Assembly: GCF_051027545.1 (NCBI RefSeq)
Contig: NZ_CP194902.1
Location: forward strand, 1,426,001 to 1,490,000
DNA: 64,000 nt
Origin: Methylocaldum sp002005105
GTDB lineage: Bacteria > Pseudomonadota > Gammaproteobacteria > Methylococcales > Methylococcaceae
Direction: 5' to 3'
The translations under genes were made by a program, and so were the position numbers. The notes under the pieces are model-generated. The model searched no databases. It was not told the DNA's origin and saw nothing but the letters and a program-made list of their open reading frames with translations. Positions 36,530 through 44,349 of this stretch are shown one piece after another. Position 1 is the stretch's first letter, and each line of letters starts with the position of its first letter.

Positions 36530-36858
36530 AGGGTGATCGTTAAATTAGATTTTTATCCAGAGCCATATGATGCGCTGAACGAGCGAAGGGGTCAGACTTT
36601 GGTTATTTGCTTTTAATTTTGAATCAGTCCACCTCCCTGCGGGAAGCAGCGACGCGTATCGCGCCGGGGGGCGTCGGTGAATCTCTGAAAGCGGGTTATG
36701 CTCTGCTAACCCACCCGCGCCGTGGATACTCCGTTGGCGCGGTCATGGAAGTCAAACAACGAAAGCCTGCGCCCTTCTCCTGTCGATTTGGGAATGATAA
36801 CAATAAGGTTCCAGCAGTGGCCGGAGTTCTGGTCCGGCGAGTTGAGTCTTCAACTCCG
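36530..36858. other. Right edge of the Rhs island
   Basis: About 330 bp. The frames at 36607-37284 and 36722-36955 are chance readings through the junction. GGGGTCAGACTTTGGTTATT at about 36588 resembles the repeat near 21290. Confidence 0.45.
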
Positions 36859-36955
36859 GGTGGATTATCGCCGGGAGGGGATCAACGGAGCGTTTCGCTT
36901 CGACAATCCCGACGTCAAGGCGACCTGCGGTTGCGGGGAAGGTTTCGCGGTCTAA
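36859..36955 (+). pseudogene. Second, diverged copy of the iscA 3' end
   Basis: 97 bp aligned without gaps to 29039-29135, with eight differences that I count by eye. It encodes VDYRREGINGAFRFDNPDVK, then ATCGCGEGFAV and a stop. It marks the right border of the Rhs island. Confidence 0.9.
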
Positions 36956-37171
36956 AGGCCGGCTTCAATCTGCCGTGCGACGCCATGACGCTGCTCATGG
37001 CGTTTGAAAACGGGTTCAAGGGCCGGTATTTCTTATCATCGGCTCAATTTTCCAGTAAAATCCCAATGTTTTATCTGCCCGTATCTGGGCGGCGAACGTT
37101 TTTCCGAAAGCCGAGAACGCTCGGTTTTCATTCACTACACAACACCGGCGAATCCGAATCAAGGAGATCCA

Positions 37172-37603
37172 ATGGCGGTCGAACGCACCTTGTCCATCAT
37201 CAAACCCGACGCTGTAGCCAAGAACGTGATCGGCGAAATTTACAGCCGCTTCGAGAAAGCGGGGCTCAAAATCGTCGCGGCTAAAATGCTGCATCTTTCC
37301 CGCGAGCAAGCGGAGGGATTTTATGCGGTCCACAAGGCAAGGCCGTTCTTCAACGATCTGGTAAATTTCATGATCACCGGTCCCGTGATGGTGCAGGTTC
37401 TGGAAGGCGAGAATGCCATCGCCAAGAACCGCGAAATCATGGGCGCCACCAATCCCAAGGAAGCCGCACCCGGCACCATCCGTGCCGATTTTGCCGTCAG
37501 CATCGACGAAAACGCGGTGCATGGTTCCGACGGACCGGATACGGCGGCACAGGAAATCGCATTTTTCTTCAAAGAGAATGAGCTCTGCCCCCGCACCCGT
37601 TAA
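37172..37603 (+). CDS. ndk: Nucleoside diphosphate kinase
   Basis: A 143-residue enzyme that transfers phosphate from ATP to other nucleoside diphosphates. ERTLSIIKPDAVAKNVIGEI opens the protein and the phosphohistidine lies in NAVHGSDGPDTA (H117). The ATG at 37172 has AAGGAG 5 nt upstream; the longer open frame from 37004 is not conserved. It starts the conserved ndk-rlmN-pilW-hisS block, and its end overlaps rlmN by 26 nt. Confidence 0.96.
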   Translation: MAVERTLSIIKPDAVAKNVIGEIYSRFEKAGLKIVAAKMLHLSREQAEGFYAVHKARPFFNDLVNFMITGPVMVQVLEGENAIAKNREIMGATNPKEAAPGTIRADFAVSIDENAVHGSDGPDTAAQEIAFFFKENELCPRTR

Positions 37604-38675
37604 TTCCGGCGAAAAGCTGAATCTCCTCGGCCTAGACCGGAAGGCGATGGAAGCCTTCTTCGTCGAGATCGGGGAAAAACCTTTTCGTGCGACGCAGTTG
37701 CTGCAATGGATACATCAGCGCGGCGTCGCCGATTTCTCGGCGATGACCAATTTGAGCAAGTCGCTGCGGACGCGGCTGGCCGAACGTTGCGAAATCCGCG
37801 TGCCGGAGATCGCCTATGCGCAGAAATCATCGGACGGCACCTGCAAATGGTTGCTGCAACTGGATGACCAAAACCGCATCGAGACCGTCTTCATTCCCGA
37901 AGACGGGCGCGGCACCTTGTGCGTATCGTCCCAAGTGGGTTGCGCTCTGGAATGCTCGTTCTGTTCCACGGCGCGGCAGGGCTTCAATCGCAACCTGAGC
38001 GCCGCCGAGATCATCAGCCAGCTCTGGGTGGCGCGGCGCGAACTCGGCGAAGGCCGGGTGACCAACGTGGTCCTCATGGGCATGGGCGAGCCGCTCCTCA
38101 ACTTCAACAATGTTGTCGCCGCCACCAGCCTGATGCTGGACGATTTCGCCTACGGGCTCTCCAAGCGCCGGGTGACGCTCAGCACCTCCGGCATCGTTCC
38201 GGCTCTGGACAGGCTGGCCGAAGTGTCCGATATCGCGCTCGCCGTCTCCCTGCACGCGCCGGACGACGAATTGCGCAACGAATTGGTGCCGATCAACCGC
38301 AAGTACCCGATTAAGGAGCTTCTGGCAGCCTGCAAGCGCTATGTCGGGCGGGAAAATCGCCGCAAAGTGACCTTCGAATACGTGATGCTCGACGGCATCA
38401 ACGATACGCCCGCGCACGCCAGGGCCTTGATTCGCCTCTTGAGTCACGTGCCATCCAAGGTCAACCTGATTCCGTTCAACCCGTTTCCGGGTTCCAATTA
38501 CCGGTGCTCCGGTCCGGAAACCATACGCCGGTTCAGCGACATGCTGCACGCCGCCGGATTGATCGCCACGACCCGCAAAACCCGCGGCGACGACATCGAC
38601 GCGGCCTGCGGCCAGCTGGTGGGGCGGGTGAACGACCGGACGCGCAGGCACCGCTTACAGGTTGTACAGTCATGA
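37578..38675 (+). CDS. rlmN: Dual-specificity 23S rRNA/tRNA adenine-C2 methyltransferase RlmN
   Basis: A 365-residue radical-SAM enzyme that methylates A2503 of 23S rRNA and A37 of some tRNAs. The [4Fe-4S] motif is CALECSFCSTARQGFNRN. VVLMGMGEPLLNFNNV binds SAM, and the mechanistic Cys near the end is in TRKTRGDDIDAACGQL. I use the ATG at 37578 (MSSAPAPVNSGEK), overlapping ndk by 26 nt; the upstream part of the longer frame is an ndk shadow. The stop overlaps pilW as ATGA. Confidence 0.95.
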   Translation: MSSAPAPVNSGEKLNLLGLDRKAMEAFFVEIGEKPFRATQLLQWIHQRGVADFSAMTNLSKSLRTRLAERCEIRVPEIAYAQKSSDGTCKWLLQLDDQNRIETVFIPEDGRGTLCVSSQVGCALECSFCSTARQGFNRNLSAAEIISQLWVARRELGEGRVTNVVLMGMGEPLLNFNNVVAATSLMLDDFAYGLSKRRVTLSTSGIVPALDRLAEVSDIALAVSLHAPDDELRNELVPINRKYPIKELLAACKRYVGRENRRKVTFEYVMLDGINDTPAHARALIRLLSHVPSKVNLIPFNPFPGSNYRCSGPETIRRFSDMLHAAGLIATTRKTRGDDIDAACGQLVGRVNDRTRRHRLQVVQS

Positions 38676-39442
38676 AATTCCGGGTTTTGATCGGTCCGAT
38701 AGTGTGTGTGGCGCTCGCGGCCTGCGGAGCGTCGAAGACGCACAATACCCGTCCTAACGATCCCTACGGCTCGCTCAGCCAATCCGACATTTATGTTCGA
38801 AAGGGCATCCAATACATGGAAGCGGGCAACTACGAGGTGGCCCTACAGGATCTGACCAAGGCCGCCGAACTGGACGGACGAAACAGCGAGGCCTACAACG
38901 CGCTGGCGGTGCTCTATCAGCGGCTGGATCAGCCGGCCGACGCCGAGCGCGAGTTCAAGAAGGCCTTGTCGGCGAATTCCGAAAACTTCGGCGTCCGCAA
39001 CAACTACGGCCGGTTTTTGTGCGGGCAGGGCCGGTACGCCGAAGCCATGAGCCAGTTCCGGGAAGTCATCGGTTCGAAGCTCTATAACTCGCCCTGGATC
39101 GCGCTCACCAATGCCGGGATTTGCGCCCGGTCGGCAGGTCAAAATGGGGAAGCCGAGCAGTATCTGCGTCAGGCGCTGGAATACGATCCCCGCTTTGCGC
39201 CGGCGTTGATCGAGATGGCCGAGCTGAGCCGCGAAACCGGTCAGGGCATGTCCGCGCGCGCGTTTTTGGAGCGCTATCACGCCGTGGCGGAACCGGATCC
39301 GAGATCGCTTTGGATCGGCGTCGAGACCGAAGCCGGTCTCGGCAATTTCCATGCAGCCAGAGACTATGCGAAAACCCTGCGGTCGAAATTTCCAAATACC
39401 AAGGAAGCCGTGCAGGCCAAGCGCTACATTTCGGTAGACTGA
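38672..39442 (+). CDS. pilW: Type IV pilus biogenesis lipoprotein PilW/PilF (TPR)
   Basis: A 256-residue outer-membrane lipoprotein that helps PilQ secretin assembly. The lipobox VALAAC places the lipidated Cys at 18. Tetratricopeptide repeats follow (YMEAGNYEVALQDLTKAAEL, AYNALAVLYQRLDQPADAER, YGRFLCGQGRYAEAMSQF, ALIEMAELSRETGQGMSARA). The ATG at 38672 overlaps the rlmN stop. The position between rlmN and hisS is standard in gammaproteobacteria. Confidence 0.92.
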   Translation: MKFRVLIGPIVCVALAACGASKTHNTRPNDPYGSLSQSDIYVRKGIQYMEAGNYEVALQDLTKAAELDGRNSEAYNALAVLYQRLDQPADAEREFKKALSANSENFGVRNNYGRFLCGQGRYAEAMSQFREVIGSKLYNSPWIALTNAGICARSAGQNGEAEQYLRQALEYDPRFAPALIEMAELSRETGQGMSARAFLERYHAVAEPDPRSLWIGVETEAGLGNFHAARDYAKTLRSKFPNTKEAVQAKRYISVD

Positions 39443-39482
39443 CTCCCGCTTCTTAAATAACCCCACGACAACCCTTTCGACT

Positions 39483-40751
39483 ATGGAAAAGATTCAGGCG
39501 ATTCGCGGCATGCACGACATACTGCCCGATCGCACGCCGCGCTGGCAGCATGTCGAGTCGGTGGTGCGCCGTGTCATGGCGAGCTACGGCTATGAGGAAA
39601 TCCGTCTGCCGTTGGTGGAAAGGACCGAACTGTTCAAGCGCTCGATCGGCGAAGTCACCGATATCGTCGAGAAAGAAATGTATACCTTCGAGGATCGCAA
39701 CGGCGATTCCCTGACGCTGCGTCCGGAAGGTACCGCTGGCTGCCTGCGGGCGTGCATGGAGCACGGCCTGCTGCACAATCAGATCAACCGGCTGTGGTAT
39801 GCGGGACCCATGTTCCGCCACGAGCGTCCGCAGAAGGGCCGCTATCGCCAGTTCCACCAAGTGGGTGTCGAGGCTTACGGCATGGCGAGCCCCGACATCG
39901 ATGCCGAGCTGATTTTGCTGAGCTCCAGGCTGTGGCGGGAACTCGGCATCGCGCACAAGCTCGAACTGCAAATCAATACCCTGGGAACGGCCGAAGAGCG
40001 GCACGGTTATCGCGCCAAGCTGGTGGATTACTTCCGTGCGCACTATGGGAAGCTCGACGAAGACAGCCAGAGGCGCCTGGAATCCAATCCCTTGCGCATT
40101 CTGGACAGCAAGAATCCGGATATGCGCGAGCTGATCCAGGCGGCGCCGGTTTTAACGGACGAACTGGGCGGGGAATCCAAAGCTCATTTCCAGCGATTGA
40201 GGGAGCTTCTCGACGAAGCCGGTATTGCTTATTCCGTGAATCCCACGCTGGTGCGCGGCCTCGATTATTATTGCCGCACCGTTTTCGAGTGGGTCACCCA
40301 CGAACTGGGCGCTCAGGGGACGGTTTGCGCCGGCGGACGTTACGACGGCCTGATCGAACAATTGGGCGGAAAAGGTTCCGCCGCAACCGGATTCGCTCTC
40401 GGCATGGAACGCCTGATCGAGCTCCTGGAATCCCCGGAAAAACTGGATGCCGCGGCGCTGCCCCATGCTTATCTGATCCGCGTGGGCGAACACGCCGAAC
40501 GCAAGGGCGCCGTGCTGGCCGAGGCTTTGCGCGATGCCCTGCCGAACTTGAGGCTGGTGGTGAATTGCGGCGGCGGCAGTTTCAAGAGCCAATTCAAACG
40601 GGCGGACAAAAGCGGCGCAATACTGGCGCTGATCATGGGTGAAGATGAGGCGCGAGATCAGCTGATCGGCATCAAATACTTACGCACCGAGGCCGGCCAG
40701 ACGACCCTTTCGCAATCCGAGCTGATCCCCTTTTTGCAAGCACTCATTTAA
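39483..40751 (+). CDS. hisS: Histidyl-tRNA synthetase
   Basis: A 422-residue class II aminoacyl-tRNA synthetase. Motif 1 region is IRGMHDILPDRTPRWQHVE, motif 2 is MFRHERPQKGRYRQFHQVG, the His-specific signature is LVRGLDYYCRTVFEWV, and motif 3 is SAATGFALGMERLIELL. The C-terminal anticodon-binding domain runs from about residue 330. Length and motifs are normal. Confidence 0.97.
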   Translation: MEKIQAIRGMHDILPDRTPRWQHVESVVRRVMASYGYEEIRLPLVERTELFKRSIGEVTDIVEKEMYTFEDRNGDSLTLRPEGTAGCLRACMEHGLLHNQINRLWYAGPMFRHERPQKGRYRQFHQVGVEAYGMASPDIDAELILLSSRLWRELGIAHKLELQINTLGTAEERHGYRAKLVDYFRAHYGKLDEDSQRRLESNPLRILDSKNPDMRELIQAAPVLTDELGGESKAHFQRLRELLDEAGIAYSVNPTLVRGLDYYCRTVFEWVTHELGAQGTVCAGGRYDGLIEQLGGKGSAATGFALGMERLIELLESPEKLDAAALPHAYLIRVGEHAERKGAVLAEALRDALPNLRLVVNCGGGSFKSQFKRADKSGAILALIMGEDEARDQLIGIKYLRTEAGQTTLSQSELIPFLQALI

Positions 40752-40766
40752 CGCGACGAGGTTCGA

Positions 40767-41414
40767 GTGGAAACGTATTTGACAGAAGAAGAGCGTTTAG
40801 AAGCGCTCCAGCGGTGGTGGAAAGAAAATCGGCAATCGCTGATTCTCGGTGTTCTTCTGGGCGTCGCGCTCATCATCGGCTGGAACATGTGGCAGGGCAA
40901 TGTGCGCAGCCAAAACGAGCAGGCTTCCAATCTTTATCTGCAAATGCTGAAGGCGTCGGAAACCAAGCAAACGGAACCCGCGATCAAATTGGGCGAGCGG
41001 GTCATCGCCACGTACCCGTCGAGCGCCTATGCCGATTACGCCCGGTTGCTGCTCGCCAAGCTCAAGGTCGATTCCAATGATTTGCCTGGCGCGAAGGCCG
41101 TTCTGGAAGAGACGCTTGCAAAAACCAAGGACGAAAACTTCAAGCATATCGCAAGGCTCCGTCTCGCCCAGGTGATGCTGGCTTCGGGAGAAACCGGTCC
41201 GGCACTGAGCCTTTTGGAGCCGTTGACCGCGGAACAGATGGGCAAGTTTGCGGGTCTTTACCAAGAGCTCAAAGGCGATCTGTACGCGGCCGCCAACCGG
41301 CCCGACGAAGCCCGTAGAGCTTACGAAGCCGCGAAAGAATTCGGCGAAGCTTCCCCGCTGCTGGAGCTGAAGCTTAACGATCTACCGGCCGCGCCGAAAC
41401 CAGCCGGGTCCTGA
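40767..41414 (+). CDS. yfgM: YfgM-like TPR inner-membrane protein
   Basis: A 215-residue protein starting at a GTG (40767) 15 nt after hisS. The opening METYLTEEERLEALQRWWKE and the single helix SLILGVLLGVALIIGWNMWQ (about residues 24-43) are typical of YfgM, an ancillary SecYEG/PpiD periplasmic chaperone partner. Periplasmic TPR-like helices follow. Its stop overlaps the bamB start (TGATG), as usual. Confidence 0.9.
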   Translation: METYLTEEERLEALQRWWKENRQSLILGVLLGVALIIGWNMWQGNVRSQNEQASNLYLQMLKASETKQTEPAIKLGERVIATYPSSAYADYARLLLAKLKVDSNDLPGAKAVLEETLAKTKDENFKHIARLRLAQVMLASGETGPALSLLEPLTAEQMGKFAGLYQELKGDLYAAANRPDEARRAYEAAKEFGEASPLLELKLNDLPAAPKPAGS

Positions 41415-42727
41415 TGCGCCGTTTTCTGGTCTTGTTTTTGTGCGGTCTGCTGCTGACCGGCTGTAGTGCACTTGGTCCACTGAAAGAAGCAGCCTCCGGT
41501 ATAGGAGAGTACTTCGGAGCTTCGGATAATGCCGACCCGCCCGCGGAGCTCAAAGATTTCGAGCCCGCGGTCAAAATGACGGTGCTTTGGGATGTCAATA
41601 TCGGCAAAGGTTATGCCGAGCAATATGTGAACCTGGTTCCCGCCGTCACCGAAGACAAGATTTTCGCGGCCGACCGCAAGGGCGAAGTTCAGGCGCGCAG
41701 CCGTCTCAACGGCGACAAGCTGTGGTCCGTGGATATTGAGCTGGCCGTTTCCGCCGGACCCGTGGCGGGTGAGGGCAAGCTCATACTCGGCACCAGCAAC
41801 GCCGAGATCGTGGCGCTGAATGACGGCGACGGTTCGGTGCTTTGGAAAACCAACGTGTCCAGCGAGATTCTCGCCTTGCCGCGCGTCGAAGGCGACACGG
41901 TGGTGATACGGAGCAGCGACGGGCGCATTACCGCGCTCGACGAAAATACCGGTGGGACGCGCTGGTACCATGACCGGACGATACCGGCACTTTCGATTCG
42001 CAGCCGTGGTTCGCCGACGATTGCAGACGATTTCGTGCTGGACGGTTATGGCAGCGGCAAGCTGATTGCCCTGAATTTGACTGACGGCAAACCGGAATGG
42101 GAGGCGACGATTGCGTTGCCCCACGGTCGCTCCGAAATAGAGCGTTTGGTCGATATGGATTCCGATCCGATCGTGAAAGGAGACACCATCTACGTGACGG
42201 GTTATCAAGGCGGCGTGGCCGCCGTATCGTTAAAAGACGGCGACGTGCTCTGGCGCCAGGCCGAACTATCTTCTTACACCGGCATGGCGGCGGCCCGCCG
42301 CTCGCTGTTCGTAACCGACGCCAGCAGCGATGTTTGGCAATTGGACGTGCGCAACGGCGCTGATCTGTGGAAACAGGACGAGTTGCACTTCCGGCGTTTG
42401 ACGGCGCCAGCTTTGGTCAAGGACTATGTCGTGGTCGGTGATTTCGAGGGCTATCTCCATCTGCTTTCCCAGGAGGATGGCAGCTTGGTGGGCCGGGTCA
42501 GGGTGGACAAGAGCCCAATCGCGGCGACGCCAGTCGTGTTCGACGACGTCATCTACGTTTATACCAGCGGCGGCACCTTGGCCGCCATCGCGGTGGAAGG
42601 GTCATCCGGGCGCTCCCCGGATGACCGTTTGCGATTGGAAGGGTCATCCGGGCGCTCCCCGGATGACCGTTTGCGATTGGAAGGGTCATCCGGGCGCTCC
42701 CCGGATGACCGTTTGCGATTGGAGTAG
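41414..42727 (+). CDS. bamB: Outer-membrane assembly lipoprotein BamB with a repeat-derived tail
   Basis: 437 codons. The lipobox LLLTGCSALGPL gives a lipidated Cys near residue 16. The eight-bladed beta-propeller follows, with blade signatures such as VGDFEGYLHLLSQEDGSLVG. BamB helps insert barrel proteins with BamA. The normal protein should end at about residue 395 (TLAAIAVE). Here three in-frame 42-bp cassettes add three copies of GSSGRSPDDRLRLE (42 residues) before the stop. The rest of the protein is unaffected, so it may still work with a basic tail. Confidence 0.93.
   Translation: MRRFLVLFLCGLLLTGCSALGPLKEAASGIGEYFGASDNADPPAELKDFEPAVKMTVLWDVNIGKGYAEQYVNLVPAVTEDKIFAADRKGEVQARSRLNGDKLWSVDIELAVSAGPVAGEGKLILGTSNAEIVALNDGDGSVLWKTNVSSEILALPRVEGDTVVIRSSDGRITALDENTGGTRWYHDRTIPALSIRSRGSPTIADDFVLDGYGSGKLIALNLTDGKPEWEATIALPHGRSEIERLVDMDSDPIVKGDTIYVTGYQGGVAAVSLKDGDVLWRQAELSSYTGMAAARRSLFVTDASSDVWQLDVRNGADLWKQDELHFRRLTAPALVKDYVVVGDFEGYLHLLSQEDGSLVGRVRVDKSPIAATPVVFDDVIYVYTSGGTLAAIAVEGSSGRSPDDRLRLEGSSGRSPDDRLRLEGSSGRSPDDRLRLE
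42598..42723 (+). repeat. Three tandem 42-bp hairpin cassettes at the 3' end of bamB
   Basis: The units are 42598-42639, 42640-42681 and 42682-42723, as far as I can see identical. TGGA precedes the first and ends the last. The stem GTCATCCGG / CCGGATGAC encloses a loop of the GGCGCTCC class; the constant part is CGTTTGCGATTGGA. 42 is a multiple of 3, so the frame is kept. Confidence 0.92.
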
Positions 42728-42730
42728 TTT

Positions 42731-44122
42731 ATGTTGCCCGTGGTCGCCCTGGTGGGCCGCCCTAATGTAGGCAAGTCCACCCTATTCAATTATCTGACCC
42801 GGACCCGCGACGCGCTCGTGGCGGATTTCCCTGGCTTGACCCGAGACCGGCAATACGGCCGGGTAAGGCGCGGTCAAAAGGACTATTTCGTGGTCGACAC
42901 CGGCGGTATCGTCGAGACCGAACTCGGCATCGACGAACAGGCTATGCGCCAGGTTAGTTATGCGCTGGAGGAAGCGGACCTGATCCTGCTGCTGGTCGAC
43001 GCCCGTCACGGCCTCAATGCCGGCGACGAAGCCATTGCCGAACGCTTGCGCAAGACCGGAAAGCCCGTTCTTCTGGTGGTGAACAAGATCGACCGGGCGG
43101 ATTTGGCGGTCGTGGCGGGCGAGTTCTACGCTCTCGGCCTCGGTGAGCCCCACCCCATCTCGGCGTCCCATGCGATCGGAATCGATACGCTGCTGGACGA
43201 GCTGGAAGCCAAGTTGCCGGCTCCGGAAGAGCCGGAAATGACTGAAGAATCGCCCGGCATTCGCATCGCCGTGGTGGGGCGTCCCAATGTCGGCAAATCG
43301 ACCTTGGTGAATCGCATTCTGGGAGAGGAGCGGGTAGTCGTCTACGATCAGCCCGGAACGACGCGGGACAGCGTCTACATTCCCTTCGAGCGTCACGGCA
43401 AAGCCTATACCCTGATCGATACCGCCGGCATCCGCCGCCGCGGGCGGGTCTCGGAAACCATCGAAAAGTTCAGCGTCATCAAGGCCCTGCAAGCGATCGA
43501 AACGGCCCATGTCGTGATTTTCCTGATCGATGCGCGCGAAGGCGTGACCGATCAGGACGCCAATCTCCTGGGCATGGTTCTGGAAATCGGCCGCGGGCTC
43601 ATCATCGGCCTGAACAAGTGGGATGGGCTCAGTCCGGACCAGAAAGACAACGTGCGGCGCCAGATCGATTTGAAACTGCCGTTCCTTGATTTCGCGGAAA
43701 AGCATTACATCTCAGCACTGCACGGCACGGGCGTGGGCAATCTGCTGGATACGGTGGAAGCCATTTACGAGGCTTCGACGCGGGATTTGTCCGCTTCGCG
43801 GCTAACCAAAATCCTTCAGGACGCCCTGGTCGCGCACCAGCCGCCCTTGGTCCGCGGCCGGCGCATCAAGCTCAAATACGCCCATCAGGGCGGTCAGAAT
43901 CCGCCGGTCATCGTGATCCACGGCAATCAAACGGAAGAAGTGCCGGGGGCGTACAAACGCTACCTGATCAACGTCTTCCGGGATACCTTGGACATACAGG
44001 GAACGCCGATCAAGCTCGAGTTCCGGAGCAGCGAGAATCCGTTCAAGGGCAAACGCAACATTCTTTCCGCCCGCCAGGTTCGAAAGCGTCGGCGCCTGAT
44101 CAGGCACAAGAAAAAGACCTGA
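42731..44122 (+). CDS. der: Ribosome biogenesis GTPase Der (EngA)
   Basis: A 463-residue double GTPase needed for 50S subunit assembly. G1 of the first domain is GRPNVGKST at about residues 9-17, with DTGG for G3 and NKID for G4. The second domain repeats GRPNVGKST near residue 180, with DTAG and NKWD. The C-terminal KH-like domain (about 360-440) and a basic tail RKRRRLIRHKKKT follow. It starts 3 nt after the bamB stop. Confidence 0.97.
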   Translation: MLPVVALVGRPNVGKSTLFNYLTRTRDALVADFPGLTRDRQYGRVRRGQKDYFVVDTGGIVETELGIDEQAMRQVSYALEEADLILLLVDARHGLNAGDEAIAERLRKTGKPVLLVVNKIDRADLAVVAGEFYALGLGEPHPISASHAIGIDTLLDELEAKLPAPEEPEMTEESPGIRIAVVGRPNVGKSTLVNRILGEERVVVYDQPGTTRDSVYIPFERHGKAYTLIDTAGIRRRGRVSETIEKFSVIKALQAIETAHVVIFLIDAREGVTDQDANLLGMVLEIGRGLIIGLNKWDGLSPDQKDNVRRQIDLKLPFLDFAEKHYISALHGTGVGNLLDTVEAIYEASTRDLSASRLTKILQDALVAHQPPLVRGRRIKLKYAHQGGQNPPVIVIHGNQTEEVPGAYKRYLINVFRDTLDIQGTPIKLEFRSSENPFKGKRNILSARQVRKRRRLIRHKKKT

Positions 44123-44162
44123 CAGTGCTTCGGATAGAGCATTTTTGGTCTGCGGTAGCGCC

Positions 44163-44310
44163 CGCTCGCAAACGGCTGCTTTATTCGCGAGCCTTTCCGC
44201 GATCCAGCGGGTTTGTCGGCAAGGGATTGCCGACCTACGAGCCTGGGCCGTCTGGTAGGTCGGGAATCCTTTCCCGACATCTTGGTTTGGGTCAAACGAT
44301 GTCGGGGACA
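44163..44310. repeat. Degenerate hairpin cassette and GTCGGCAA / TTGCCGAC inverted repeats
   Basis: A cassette-like sequence (CTCGCAAACGG, TTTATTC, CCTTTCC) lies at about 44168-44200 and has drifted from the consensus. Two inverted repeats follow: GTCGGCAA / TTGCCGAC at about 44216 and GTCGGGAA / TTCCCGAC at about 44258. TAGAGCATTTTT at 44137 may be a MITE end. Confidence 0.5.
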
Positions 44311-44349
44311 AGGACTCATCGCCGGGAGCCGGTGCCGGAAACGTTGCGC

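Noticed and set aside
29135..36859. Prophage or integrative element with its own integrase
   Set aside because: No integrase, phage structural or conjugation genes; only Rhs-type and IS genes are present.
36607..37284. A 225-codon frame across the island border
   Set aside because: It runs through the iscA fragment in the wrong frame and into ndk; it is a chance opening.
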